Below are positions 44,229 to 52,714 of a DNA stretch of 64,000 bases, piece by piece. Each line of letters starts with the position of its first letter. Position 1 is the stretch's first letter. The position numbers were made by a program, and so were the translations under genes. This DNA comes from Kribbella sandramycini (lineage in GTDB: Bacteria; Actinomycetota; Actinomycetes; Propionibacteriales; Kribbellaceae). The stretch spans positions 1-64,000 of the forward strand of contig NZ_JABJRC010000011.1 of the NCBI RefSeq assembly GCF_013131805.1. Reading direction: 5' to 3'. The notes under the pieces are model-generated. The model was given only the letters and a program-made list of their open reading frames with translations. It was not told where the DNA came from and ran no database searches.

Positions 44229-45149
44229 ATGTCAACACATCCGGAACGCCTGCTGACCATCGACGACGTCGCGCTCTGCGCCCAGGCGTTCGGCGATCCC
44301 GCTGATCCGCCGGTGCTGCTGGTCGCGGGCACCTCCTGCTCGATGGATTGGTGGACGCCGGACTTCTGCCGCCAGCTCGCCGGCCACGGGTACTTCGTCG
44401 TCCGCTTCGACCAGCGCGACACCGGCCGGTCCACTCACGACCGCCCCGGCGAGCCCTCCTACACCCTCGGTGATCTGACAGCGGACGCCGTCCGCGTCCT
44501 CGACGGCTACGGCCTCAGCAGCGCGCACTGGGTCGGCTTCTCGCAAGGCGGCTGGATCGCCCAACTGGCAGCCCTCGACCACCCCGATCGAGTCCGCTCC
44601 CTCGCTCTGCTCTCCACCCGCCCGACCGGGCACGGGCCGGCGGACGCCGACCTGCCGGAGGTGTCCGGCAAACTGATGACCGCGTGGCAGACCCCCGGAC
44701 CCGACCCCGACTGGGACGACGTCGACGCCCTCACCGACTACCTGGTCGACGGCGAACGGCTCCTGGCCGCCGAGCCCTTCGACGACGCCGCCGTCCGGGC
44801 GATTTGCCGGAACAGCGTCACCCGCGGCGCCGACGTCGCGGCTCAGCTGGCCAACCATCCGATGGCCGATCAGGGCCCGCGCTGGCGGGAGCGCCTGGCC
44901 GAGATCGCCGTACCGACGCTGGTCCTGCACGGAAGCGACGACCCGCTCTTCCCGCCCGCCAACGGCCGCGCGCTGGCCGCTGCCATCCCCAACGCTCGCT
45001 TCCAGGAGCTGGCCGGGGTCGGCCATGAGCTTCCGGCCCGGGTTCACACGATCGTCATCGATGCGCTAACGAACGGCGGGCACCTTCCAGAGGCCGAGGT
45101 ACTGCGCCCAGGTCAGCGTCGCGCCCAGCTTCGCTCCGCCGCCGGGTAA
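44229..45149 (+). CDS. Alpha/beta-fold hydrolase
   Basis: The 306-residue cytoplasmic hydrolase has the nucleophile elbow GFSQGG, the catalytic acid in LHGSDDPLFPP and the His in AGVGHELP. The early pattern VLLVAGTSCSMDWWTPDFC and RFDQRDTGRST are common in the proline-iminopeptidase/TAP-like and anthracycline-methylesterase-like groups (RdmC type). Substrate is unknown. Its last 84 bases overlap the 3' end of the converging penicillin-binding-protein gene, giving a C-terminal tail (TNGGHLPEAEVLRPGQ) that probably has no structural role. It is divergent from the LysR gene, which may control it. Confidence 0.85.
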   Translation: MSTHPERLLTIDDVALCAQAFGDPADPPVLLVAGTSCSMDWWTPDFCRQLAGHGYFVVRFDQRDTGRSTHDRPGEPSYTLGDLTADAVRVLDGYGLSSAHWVGFSQGGWIAQLAALDHPDRVRSLALLSTRPTGHGPADADLPEVSGKLMTAWQTPGPDPDWDDVDALTDYLVDGERLLAAEPFDDAAVRAICRNSVTRGADVAAQLANHPMADQGPRWRERLAEIAVPTLVLHGSDDPLFPPANGRALAAAIPNARFQELAGVGHELPARVHTIVIDALTNGGHLPEAEVLRPGQRRAQLRSAAG

Positions 45150-46814
45150 GGCGGAGCCGCCCTGATCACCGGCCCGGTGGACCACAGCGGTGGACAGATC
45201 ACCGCTGTAGCCGACATGCCAGGAGGCAAAGAGCTCCGAACCCTTGCTCCGACGGCAACGGCACTTGGCGTTGGCCTGACGCTTCTCGATGCTCAACCCG
45301 CTGACCGTGGTCGCCTTACCGCCGCCGATGAGCTCGTTGGTCAGCGCAGCGACCTTGTCCGGGTAGACCTGCACTGTCGGCAGCCCGCGATGCTTGGCTG
45401 CCGACCACAGCACCTTGCCTCGCGCGTCCCGGACCTCCTTGACCACGTGCGGCGCCGTCCGCCGGCCGTTCGCGGCGAAGACGCTGTACGCCGACGCGAC
45501 GTCGAGCGGCGAGGCCAAGGCGTCCGGGCCGAGGCCGGGAGCGAGCTGGTCGGCCTTGGGCAGCCGTGGGATACCGGCTGCTTCGGCCGCCGCGGCGATC
45601 AGCGGTCCGCGCCTGGAGTCGACCAGCTCGAAGAACATCCGGTCGAGCGATACCTCCGAGTTGAGCTCGCCGGCCCCGGTGCCCAGCCCGGCCGGGATCG
45701 CGAACGGGCGCAACAACGCACCGGGCGGCGCCTTCGTGGTTGCCCAGTTTCGCTGGCTCTTCAGGAAATCCGCACCACCGACGAGCGCCACCACCTCACC
45801 GGTGCCGGGTCGCACCGAGGCCAGGCCGATCTGCAGACCAGGGATGGTCGACTGCTTGACGGCGGCCGCGGCCTTCGTCTGCAGCGGATGGTCGAACGTG
45901 GTGATCACCCGCAGCCCGCCGCCGCTGAGCCGATCCCCGGTGAAGCCGTACTTGGCCAGCTCCCGGCGGGTCAGGTCGAGCAGGAAGCCGGTCGGACCGG
46001 CATACCGGCCGCCTTTGGGTTTCTGGCGCAGCTTCGGCACGGCCTTCCGGTACTGCACGAGCTCGCGGCGCTTGATCGTCGACATCTCGGCCATCCCGTC
46101 GAGCACGTACCGGTAGCGGCCGAGGATGCGCTCGGCCGCGGCGGGATCGTCGGCGTCGAACCGGGTCGGGTTGTTCAGGACGGTCGCGAGGTACGCCGCC
46201 TGCGGCACCGTCAGGTCTTTCGGGTGGTCGACGCCGAAGTACACCTGCCCGGCCGCGCGGACGCCGTACGCGCCCTCGCCGAAGTAGATCGTGTTCAGGT
46301 AGTTGCCGAGCACCCATTTCTTGTCGCGGTTCCGGCTGATCTTGGTCGCGATGAACAGCTCGTCGAGTTTGCGCGACATCGTGCGCTCCTGGTTGAGGTA
46401 CATCACCTTCACGTACTGCTGGGTGATCGTCGAGCCGCCCTGTAGCTGCTTGCCGCGCGCGATCGCGAACGCCGCGCGGCCCATCCCGGGCAGCGAGATC
46501 CCGGGGTTGGTCCAGAAACTCCGGTCCTCGGCCGCGATCACGGCGTCCTGGACATGATCGGGGATCTGCTCCAGCGGCACCGATCGGCGATTCTGCTCGT
46601 AGAACGAGCCGAGCGGCGTCCGCCCGTCGGCGTACGTGACCACGGTCGTGTTCGCCTCGAACTTCTCGTTCGCGTCGGGGATCTCGGTTCGCGCGTAACC
46701 GACGAAGAACGCCGTCACCACGCCGATCACCAGCACGAAGAACACCCCCAGCAACCAGCCCGCGATCCGCCGCCACTTCCTTCGGTGGGTTTTCCGGACA
46801 AGCACGTGGCGCAC
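45066..46814 (-). CDS. Class A penicillin-binding-protein homologue with degenerate transpeptidase domain
   Basis: The 582-residue protein has a basic cytoplasmic tail, one membrane anchor (about 17-40), a GT51 glycosyltransferase domain and a C-terminal transpeptidase-like domain. GT51 motifs are intact: AVIAAEDRSFW with Glu96, QGGSTITQQYVKVMYL and the KISRNRDKKWVLGNYLN region. The transpeptidase motifs are lost: the SxxK site reads PPGALLRPF (Ser to Ala, Lys to Arg, residues 363-371), SxN is unrecognisable (SLD at best), and KTG is replaced by AKCRC (516-520). It should polymerise glycan strands but not crosslink or bind penicillin. The GTG at 46814 follows GGAGG by six bases. Confidence 0.85.
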   Translation of the reverse strand: MRHVLVRKTHRRKWRRIAGWLLGVFFVLVIGVVTAFFVGYARTEIPDANEKFEANTTVVTYADGRTPLGSFYEQNRRSVPLEQIPDHVQDAVIAAEDRSFWTNPGISLPGMGRAAFAIARGKQLQGGSTITQQYVKVMYLNQERTMSRKLDELFIATKISRNRDKKWVLGNYLNTIYFGEGAYGVRAAGQVYFGVDHPKDLTVPQAAYLATVLNNPTRFDADDPAAAERILGRYRYVLDGMAEMSTIKRRELVQYRKAVPKLRQKPKGGRYAGPTGFLLDLTRRELAKYGFTGDRLSGGGLRVITTFDHPLQTKAAAAVKQSTIPGLQIGLASVRPGTGEVVALVGGADFLKSQRNWATTKAPPGALLRPFAIPAGLGTGAGELNSEVSLDRMFFELVDSRRGPLIAAAAEAAGIPRLPKADQLAPGLGPDALASPLDVASAYSVFAANGRRTAPHVVKEVRDARGKVLWSAAKHRGLPTVQVYPDKVAALTNELIGGGKATTVSGLSIEKRQANAKCRCRRSKGSELFASWHVGYSGDLSTAVVHRAGDQGGSALPGGGAKLGATLTWAQYLGLWKVPAVR

Positions 46815-46992
46815 CAGGGACCTCCAGAGCCGGGGCGAACATCTGCGCTCTGAAGGACTCACGACGCCCCTGATCCGGATGACACGCGGCCGCCATTTCG
46901 TCCTGAAGAACGACCGCCCTCGTCCTTAGGGACGAACGGCAGCATCCGGCCGACCGTCCCCGCCGCGGACGAGCGCTCGCTACGCTGACCCG

Positions 46993-47535
46993 ATGACGAT
47001 CAGCAACCCGGCCGACCAGCCGCCGCTCCGGGTGCTGCGCCTCGCCGAACGCGACCACCTCGGCCGCTACGAACGCCGCTTCCGCCGCCACGTCGGCATC
47101 GGCGGCGCGCTCGCCTGCCTGGTGATCCTCATCGTCGTCCTGAACCTCTTGGTCAACGGCCCCGACAACCTCTGGGGCCGCGCCGCCGTCGCCACCGGCT
47201 TCCTGATCATCCTGCTCTGGGCCTACAGCTGGTTCAACCGTACCCGCGGCGGCCTCTACCTGTTCGCCGACGGCTTCGTCGACGCCGCCGGCCGCCGCGT
47301 CGTCAGCATCCCCTTCGCCGGCATCCACTCCATCAAGGCCGAGAAGACCCAGTTCGCCGTCGGCTCCCTCCCCGCCGGCAGCAACCTGGCCTACGAGATC
47401 GCCTTCACCTTCACCACCGGCGGCCAAGCCGTCTGGCGCCTCAACACCACGTACGCCGACCTCCCCCTCCTCACCACCCTCATCTCCCGCCGCTCCGGCG
47501 TCCCCCTCACCGGCTACCGCGACCCCTATTTCTAG
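46993..47535 (+). CDS. Hypothetical protein with two membrane segments and a PH-like domain
   Basis: The 180-residue protein has a basic N-terminal part, two membrane helices (about 34-55 and 63-82) and a C-terminal region of about 95 residues with mainly beta pattern (GGLYLFADGFVDAAGRRVVSIPFAGIHSIKAEKTQF), resembling bacterial PH/YcxB-like domains or DUF6585. The function is not known. It is divergent from the degenerate penicillin-binding-protein gene; a small inverted repeat TCGTCC-TTAG-GGACGA at 46920-46935 lies between them. Its stop overlaps the stop of the converging DUF899 gene. Confidence 0.65.
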   Translation: MTISNPADQPPLRVLRLAERDHLGRYERRFRRHVGIGGALACLVILIVVLNLLVNGPDNLWGRAAVATGFLIILLWAYSWFNRTRGGLYLFADGFVDAAGRRVVSIPFAGIHSIKAEKTQFAVGSLPAGSNLAYEIAFTFTTGGQAVWRLNTTYADLPLLTTLISRRSGVPLTGYRDPYF

Positions 47536-48299
47536 GAATTCAGGTCGTCGGAGCGGCCGGCGGCGAGGCGGGACCATTGACTGAGGGGGCGGCCGTTGGC
47601 GGTCCAGGTGGGGTCGTCGCCCCAGGTTTTGGGCCAGCCTTCGGGGGTGTCTTCCCAGGATTCCTGGCGGCCGAAGAGGGTCAGGTCCATCAGGGCGTTG
47701 CTGTAATCCATGACTTCGACGCCGCGGTTCCACGTCCAGTAGGTCTGGAAGACGCGGTCGCCGGCGCGGACGTAGCAGACGAGGCGCATGAGGCCCGAGC
47801 CGCCGCCGGCGGTCGCGAGTAGCGCGTCACGTGACGGTTCGGCCGAGTACCAGGGGACCTGCCAGCCCATGAAGTCGCGGTAGCGGCGGCTCACCTCGTA
47901 CGGCCCCTGACACAACACCGCGTAGGTGATGTCGCGGGAGTTGAGGTAGGAGAGCTCCTGAACCTGACCGGCGCACCAGGTGCACCCCTCGCACTGGTCG
48001 GCGGCCGAATGGTCGTGGTGCCACATGAAGTAGTACGCCATTAGTTGCCGACGGCCCTGAAACGCCTCCAGCAAGGTCAGTTGGCCGTCCGGTCCGGTGA
48101 TCGGCAAGGCGCCGTCCACCTCGACCATCGGCAACCGGCGCCGAGCGGCCGCGATCGCGTCGCCTTCGCGGGTGTGCGCCTTCTCGCGCGCCCGCAGGAT
48201 CTCCAGCTCCGCGTCGTACGTCGCCTGGTCGACAACCCGAGGCTCGCACAGCGCCGCGGCATCCCCATCCGAAATCGCTGCTCTCGTCACATCTGTCAT
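47532..48299 (-). CDS. DUF899 thioredoxin-like protein
   Basis: The 255-residue protein matches the DUF899 pattern: REKAHTREGDAIAAARRRLPMVEV near the N-terminus, then RRQLMAYYFMWHHDHSAADQCEGCTWCAGQVQEL and FMGWQVPWYS. The C-E-G-C-T-W-C cysteines and the thioredoxin-like fold suggest a redox role, but no enzyme activity is established for this family. It is the third gene of an operon after an SRPBCC protein and an ArsR-type regulator, two bases after the regulator stop. Expression should follow the tandem operators at 49107-49154. Confidence 0.85.
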   Translation of the reverse strand: MTDVTRAAISDGDAAALCEPRVVDQATYDAELEILRAREKAHTREGDAIAAARRRLPMVEVDGALPITGPDGQLTLLEAFQGRRQLMAYYFMWHHDHSAADQCEGCTWCAGQVQELSYLNSRDITYAVLCQGPYEVSRRYRDFMGWQVPWYSAEPSRDALLATAGGGSGLMRLVCYVRAGDRVFQTYWTWNRGVEVMDYSNALMDLTLFGRQESWEDTPEGWPKTWGDDPTWTANGRPLSQWSRLAAGRSDDLNS

Positions 48300-48301
48300 C
48301 G

Positions 48302-48652
48302 TCAGCTCCTTTCACTCGCGCGCTGCTCGTCCGCATGAATGGCCTCGGCAAGCCGCTTGATCGCCCGCAGCCGCCGGTTCCAGCCTGCGGCCCGGGCCGC
48401 CATCGCCTGCGCCGCCTGCTCGAGGCGCGCATCGTCGATCCGGCACAGCACCTCTCGGCCCTGTTTGCGCCGGCTGATCAACCGCACGTGCTCCAGCGTC
48501 GCCAGATGCTTGACCACCGCCTGCCGCGAGATCGGCACCTGACCCGACAGCCAGCTGGCCGTCACCTCACCGTTCTCGACCAGCAGATCGAGGATCCGCA
48601 GCCGGGACACATCCCCGACGGCCGACCACAGCTCCTCGTCGACGTCCGTCAC
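48302..48652 (-). CDS. ArsR-family winged-helix transcriptional regulator
   Basis: The 116-residue protein has the HTH_20/ArsR pattern DEELWSAVGDVSRLRILDLLVENGEVTASWLSGQVPISRQAVVKHLATLEHVRLI. Metal-binding ELCVCDL-type cysteines are absent, so it belongs to the non-metal group commonly paired with SRPBCC (AHSA1) proteins. The GTG at 48652 overlaps the SRPBCC stop (GTGA). It probably represses its own operon through the two GCAACC-N3-GGTTGC-like sites 24-71 bases upstream of the first gene. Confidence 0.88.
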   Translation of the reverse strand: MTDVDEELWSAVGDVSRLRILDLLVENGEVTASWLSGQVPISRQAVVKHLATLEHVRLISRRKQGREVLCRIDDARLEQAAQAMAARAAGWNRRLRAIKRLAEAIHADEQRASERS

Positions 48653-49083
48653 GGCAGAACCACGCCGGCCAGCCGGGCCAAGAACTCCGCCCAGCCTTCG
48701 CGGTGCTCATCGGCGTACCGCTGCTTCTCGGCGTCCGGCCACGCGGTGAGCTCGTGCCCGCTCTCGACCACGCGCACCCGAGTCCGCTCCGGCCCTTCCG
48801 CCGCCAAGGTGAACGCGACCAGCATCGAATTGCCGGCCAGCGGCTCGCTGCCCTCCGGATGATTCCACCGGAAGGTGAAGCGGGACGGCGGCTCCACCTC
48901 CTCGACCACCACCGGTCCACCCTGGTCACCGAACCGCAGGCGCCCCCGCGCACCCGGCTCGATCACCAGGTCGACGACATCGGCGAACCACCCCGTCATC
49001 AGCTCCGGATTCGTCACCACCCGCCACACCACCTCGATCGGCGCCTCGACGACGATCTCGTCCGCAATCAGCAACTCGGCCAC
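48649..49083 (-). CDS. SRPBCC (AHSA1-like) domain protein
   Basis: The 144-residue single-domain protein has the START/SRPBCC fold pattern: ELLIADEIVVEAPIEVVWRVVTNPELMTGWFADV, then PPSRFTFRWNHPEG and ERTRVRVVESGHE, ending EGWAEFLARLAGVV. Such proteins bind hydrophobic ligands; the link with ArsR regulators is frequent and not well explained. The GTG at 49083 follows GGAGAGG by six bases. It is first in the order SRPBCC, ArsR, DUF899, which reverses the more common ArsR-first arrangement. Confidence 0.85.
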   Translation of the reverse strand: MAELLIADEIVVEAPIEVVWRVVTNPELMTGWFADVVDLVIEPGARGRLRFGDQGGPVVVEEVEPPSRFTFRWNHPEGSEPLAGNSMLVAFTLAAEGPERTRVRVVESGHELTAWPDAEKQRYADEHREGWAEFLARLAGVVLP

Positions 49084-49106
49084 GGCAACCCTCTCCCTCG
49101 GAATCT

Positions 49107-49121
49107 GCAACCAAAGGTAGC
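49107..49121. promoter_or_regulatory. ArsR operator, proximal copy (GCAACC-AAA-GGTAGC)
   Basis: This 6-3-6 inverted repeat has one mismatch to the distal copy's consensus GCAACC-N3-GGTTGC. It lies 24 bases upstream of the SRPBCC start. Centre-to-centre distance to the distal copy is 33 bases, about three helical turns. Confidence 0.6.
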
Positions 49122-49139
49122 GGGTTATTCCGAGAATGC

Positions 49140-49154
49140 GCAACCGTTGGTTGC
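49140..49154. promoter_or_regulatory. ArsR operator, distal copy (GCAACC-GTT-GGTTGC)
   Basis: A perfect 15-bp inverted repeat with 6-bp arms, just beyond the stop of the phosphodiesterase gene (49164) and upstream of the SRPBCC-ArsR-DUF899 operon. It most likely binds the operon's ArsR-type protein. Confidence 0.65.
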
Positions 49155-49163
49155 AAATCCGGG

Positions 49164-50606
49164 TCAGCTCAGCAGTTTGAGCGAGCGCAGCGCCAGGCGG
49201 CCGTCGATCGCGGCCCGGCCGAGATGTAGGTAACCGCCGCGGTACGACGTATCCGTGGCGACCACGGACGCGGGCCGATCCAGCCGGGTCCAGATCAGCC
49301 GCGACGGCGTCACCGTCAGCCGGAACCTCATCCACTCGTCGGCGCGCGGGGCAGCTGTATTTCGGACGGCAAGCAATACCTCCGCGGCCTGGCCGGCCCG
49401 ATGGACGGCGAGCGTCAACCGGCCGTCGGCCCGCAGCGACGCCGTATAGCCGTCGGAGCGTCCCAAGCCCTCCTCGAAGTACCGGTCGTCGGCATGGCCG
49501 AACGCGAGGCTGAGCCCGGCCGCCGAATCACTCGGCAGCGCCGGGAAGGCCGCCTCGAACTCGATCGTGTACGCCGGCGCCGTCACCGGCGAAAGGTTCC
49601 CCAGCGTGAGGAAGTGCTGATCCCCGGTCGCGCCCAGCTCGACGACGCCGTCCGGCCGCCAGGTCAGCGCGAACCGGTCGTTGTACGGGTCGCGCGTCAA
49701 CTCCCCCGGCACGATCGCGCCGCGCGCCCACTGGTCGCTCCTGACGGGCTTGGTCCGGTGGTTGATGTAGCCGAAGTTCGAGGTGATCGCACCGCCCAAA
49801 CCGCGAGCCAGATAGTGCTCGACGTCGGCCCGCCGGTGCAGCGGATAAGGCCAGACCGGCATCCCGCTGCCCTTGACCAACTCGACCAGCTCATCGGACA
49901 GATAGCCGTCCGGGCTCGAGTACGGCACGATGATCGCGTCAGTTGCTGGTGACAACAAACCCTTGAGCCGGCCGACCGCCTCCGAGGTGATCTCGGGCGG
50001 CGCGGTGAAGTAGGCGAAGATCCCGAACCCCTGCGCCTTCCAGTCCGCGAACTGCGGGCTCAGGTAGTACGACTTCAGCATCACCGACCGCTCCAGCCGG
50101 TACTTGGCCACCATCGCCAGCAGCGGCTCCCACGCCGGCCCGTCCTTCGCCTCCACACACAAGATCACCCGCCCGCCGAACCGCCGCAACACGTCCTCGA
50201 ACAGCGGCACCCGCACCTTGGCCCGCTGCCAATACGGCCCCAACCGCGGCACGTCGACCCACCCCGCACGCAACTGGGCCCACGTGATGTCCCGCAGCCG
50301 GCCGGTCAGGTTCGTCGTCCGCTCCAACGTCTTGTCGTGCAAACAGACCAGCACGCCATCAGCCGTGATCCCGACGCTGATCTCCATCGCCTTCGCCCCA
50401 CGATCGACCGCCGCCTGATACGACTCCATCGTGTGCTCGGGCCACACATCCCCAACCCCGCGATGCCCCACCAGATAGCGCTCGCCCCGCTCGCGCACCC
50501 AATCCGCCAACGTGTACGCCGGCGCTGCCGCCGCCCCACCCACTCCCATCCCGCCGAGCGCCCCACCCAGAGCACCCGCCAAAACCACCCGCCGCCCGAG
50601 CTCCAT
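49164..50606 (-). CDS. Secreted glycerophosphodiester phosphodiesterase-like protein
   Basis: The 480-residue protein has a signal with a twin-arginine-like start (ELGRRVVLAGALGG) and a GDPD TIM barrel (about 40-300). The catalytic His-Asp pair shows in LVGHRGVGDVWPEHT and CLHDKTLERTT, with Glu in LCVEAKDG as a metal ligand. The C-terminal 150 residues (YTIEFEAAFPALPSDSAAGLS onward) look like a concanavalin-type beta sandwich, probably substrate or wall binding. It would release alcohols from glycerophosphodiesters or teichoic-acid-type polymers outside the cell. The start may be the ATG at 50606 (GGAAGG nine bases before) or 50615. Confidence 0.85.
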   Translation of the reverse strand: MELGRRVVLAGALGGALGGMGVGGAAAAPAYTLADWVRERGERYLVGHRGVGDVWPEHTMESYQAAVDRGAKAMEISVGITADGVLVCLHDKTLERTTNLTGRLRDITWAQLRAGWVDVPRLGPYWQRAKVRVPLFEDVLRRFGGRVILCVEAKDGPAWEPLLAMVAKYRLERSVMLKSYYLSPQFADWKAQGFGIFAYFTAPPEITSEAVGRLKGLLSPATDAIIVPYSSPDGYLSDELVELVKGSGMPVWPYPLHRRADVEHYLARGLGGAITSNFGYINHRTKPVRSDQWARGAIVPGELTRDPYNDRFALTWRPDGVVELGATGDQHFLTLGNLSPVTAPAYTIEFEAAFPALPSDSAAGLSLAFGHADDRYFEEGLGRSDGYTASLRADGRLTLAVHRAGQAAEVLLAVRNTAAPRADEWMRFRLTVTPSRLIWTRLDRPASVVATDTSYRGGYLHLGRAAIDGRLALRSLKLLS

Positions 50607-50773
50607 CTTCGCCATCCTTCCCACCCGTCATGACAGACGCCCGGAAGCCTAGAGGCTGCGCAGGTCCCGAACAGGCTGTTCGAACCAGAACGAATCAAAG
50701 GCAGTTGCAGCCATCCGGATCGCGGGCCGCGACGAAGACCGATCAGCACGTTTGCCGAGTGAGGGGCACACCT

Positions 50774-52009
50774 GTGTACGCACCGGCGCCATTACGGCGG
50801 CAAGTGAACCGGTCCGGGTTGTTACTGCTCGGAACGGCGTTCGTGGCGGCCGTCGCGTACGTCGACCCGGGCAACTTCGCGACCAACATCGCGGCCGGCG
50901 CGACGTACGGATATCTGCTGTGCTGGGTGGTCGTCGGGGCGAACCTGATGGCCGTTCTCGTCCAGTACCTCGCGGCGAAGGCAAGTATCGCCACTGGCCG
51001 GACCTTGCCGCAGCTGTGCCGCGATCACTTCAAGCGGCCGACGTCGACGGGGTTGTGGGCGCAGGCCGAGCTGGTCGCGATCGCCACCGACCTGGCTGAG
51101 GTGGTGGGTGGTGCGATCGCGCTGAACCTGCTGTTCGGCGTCCCGCTGCTGCTCGGCGGCGTGATCACCGGGGTGGTCTCGTTCGCGCTGCTGATCTATC
51201 AGTCCAAGCGCGGGCAGCGTCCGTTCGAAGCAGCGATCGTCGGTCTGCTGGCGGTCGTGCTGATCGGCTTCGTTGTCTCTACGGCCCAATCCGCGCCATC
51301 GGCGTCCGGAGTCGTCGGCGGTCTCGTCCCGCGACTCGACGGCACCGCCTCGCTCGTACTTGCGGCCGGCATGCTCGGCGCGACCGTGATGCCGCATGCG
51401 ATCTGGCTGCACGGAGCGCTGGTCACCGACCGGCACGGGAAGACGATCCGCTCAGCCGCGGGCAAGAGCCGCGTGCTGCGGGCCACGCGCAGTGACGTGG
51501 CCATCGCCATGGCACTGGCCGGCGCCGTCAACCTGGCCATGGTCGTTCTGGCCGCGGCTGCGCTGAACGGGACCGGCGCCGACTCGCTCGACGCCGCCCA
51601 CACCGCCATCGGCGACCGGCTCGGCCACTTCTCCGCGCTGCTGTTCGCACTCGCGCTACTGGCCAGCGGCTTCGCGTCGTCCTCGGTCGGAACCTACGCC
51701 GGCTCCGTCATCCTGGACGGATTCTGGAAGCGCAAGATTCCACTCTCGGTACGCCGGTTGATCACATTGATCCCGGCGCTGGCGATCCTGGCCGTCGGCA
51801 TCGATCCAAGCCGGGCGCTGGTCGTCTCCCAGGTGGTGCTGAGCTTCGGCATCCCGTGCGTCCTGTGGCCGTTGGTCCGGCTGACGGCGTCGAAGCAGGT
51901 CATGGGGCAGCTGGTGAACCGCCTGCGCACGACCGTCGCGGCCTGCCTGGTGGCGACCGCGGTCACCGCCTTGAACGTCGTGCTGATCGTGCTCACGATC
52001 CGCGGCTGA
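50774..52009 (+). CDS. mntH: Nramp-family divalent metal transporter (MntH-like)
   Basis: The 411-residue transporter has about eleven membrane segments. It has the Nramp metal-site motifs VDPGNFATNIAAGATYGY in helix 1 and TVMPHAIWLHGAL in helix 6, which place Asp, Asn and Met/Pro/His residues at the Mn2+ site. It should import Mn2+ (or Fe2+) using the proton gradient. I start at the GTG at 50774, with AGGGG seven bases before; the frame is open to 50630 but that part looks non-coding. A perfect terminator follows. It duplicates the function of the ABC transporter at 12918-15426 and might share its MntR-type regulator. Confidence 0.88.
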   Translation: MYAPAPLRRQVNRSGLLLLGTAFVAAVAYVDPGNFATNIAAGATYGYLLCWVVVGANLMAVLVQYLAAKASIATGRTLPQLCRDHFKRPTSTGLWAQAELVAIATDLAEVVGGAIALNLLFGVPLLLGGVITGVVSFALLIYQSKRGQRPFEAAIVGLLAVVLIGFVVSTAQSAPSASGVVGGLVPRLDGTASLVLAAGMLGATVMPHAIWLHGALVTDRHGKTIRSAAGKSRVLRATRSDVAIAMALAGAVNLAMVVLAAAALNGTGADSLDAAHTAIGDRLGHFSALLFALALLASGFASSSVGTYAGSVILDGFWKRKIPLSVRRLITLIPALAILAVGIDPSRALVVSQVVLSFGIPCVLWPLVRLTASKQVMGQLVNRLRTTVAACLVATAVTALNVVLIVLTIRG

Positions 52010-52028
52010 AACCCCCTGTCCAGAACGC

Positions 52029-52068
52029 GAATCGGCCCGGTCCCCCACCTGCGGGACCGGGCCGATTC
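52029..52068. terminator. Bidirectional terminator between mntH and ferritin-like gene
   Basis: A perfect 16-bp stem GAATCGGCCCGGTCCC around an 8-base loop lies 20 bases after the mntH stop and seven bases beyond the stop of the converging ferritin-like gene. Confidence 0.85.
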
Positions 52069-52074
52069 ACTGCC

Positions 52075-52704
52075 TCAGTAGGTGATCGCGGCAACGACCT
52101 TGCCGGGATCCTGCAGGAACGGCGCCACCGCCTTCAGGACGTCCGCCTTCGGGATACCGGTCTCGGTCGCCCCTTGGTACACCCCGCCTTCGGCCTTCAG
52201 GCCGAGCAGGTTGCCGACCACTGCGGCATGCCGGGCTTCGACGCCGAAGATCCCGGCCGCGGCCTGCAGGATCATCTTGTCCTTCACGAAGCCGGCCGCG
52301 CCGAGGTAGGCGCCGACGCCCTTGTTCTCGAAGACGTGCGCAGTGGTCAGATAGCTCTTACGGGAGTCGAACGCGCCGCCGAAGTCCACCGCCGGAGCGC
52401 CGGCCGGCGTCCCGCCGAGTTTCTGGATGGTGGCGGTCAGCGTCGCGACATGCGAGGCCTCGTCGGCCCCGATCTGCATCAGGTACTGCTTCTCCTTACC
52501 GGAGACGAGGCCGGCCCGGTTGCCCTGCCGATAGAACTCGGCCTCCAGGTACTCCAGCGTCAACGCATAGTTGAGCACCTCGATGTCGCTGGTGAAATCC
52601 TTCGCCGCAGCCAGGTGGAAGCCGTGGCTCAGCGCTCCGAGTGCAGCGCCCGCCTCGACGTTCGAGGCGTTGCCGTGGATCAGATCACGAATGGTGTCGG
52701 TCAT
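52075..52704 (-). CDS. Ferritin-like domain protein, cytoplasmic copy
   Basis: The 209-residue protein has a Ferritin_2-type four-helix bundle: DIEVLNYALTLEYLEAEFYRQG, YLMQIGADEASHVATLTATIQKLGG, and FGVEARHAAVVGNLLG. The Glu and E-x2-H positions in those helices could hold a diiron or other metal site. It has no signal peptide, whereas the paralogue just upstream has a Tat signal. The two genes are cotranscribed, ten bases apart, and share much of the bundle sequence, so they arose by duplication. Function is unknown; iron or oxidative-stress protection is inferred. Confidence 0.82.
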   Translation of the reverse strand: MTDTIRDLIHGNASNVEAGAALGALSHGFHLAAAKDFTSDIEVLNYALTLEYLEAEFYRQGNRAGLVSGKEKQYLMQIGADEASHVATLTATIQKLGGTPAGAPAVDFGGAFDSRKSYLTTAHVFENKGVGAYLGAAGFVKDKMILQAAAGIFGVEARHAAVVGNLLGLKAEGGVYQGATETGIPKADVLKAVAPFLQDPGKVVAAITY

Positions 52705-52714
52705 CGTCTGCTCC

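Noticed and set aside
50679..50694. TTCG-N8-CGAA repeat before mntH as a second MntR site
   Set aside because: It resembles 12888-12901 only in the outer four bases and has a different gap, so no shared operator can be claimed.
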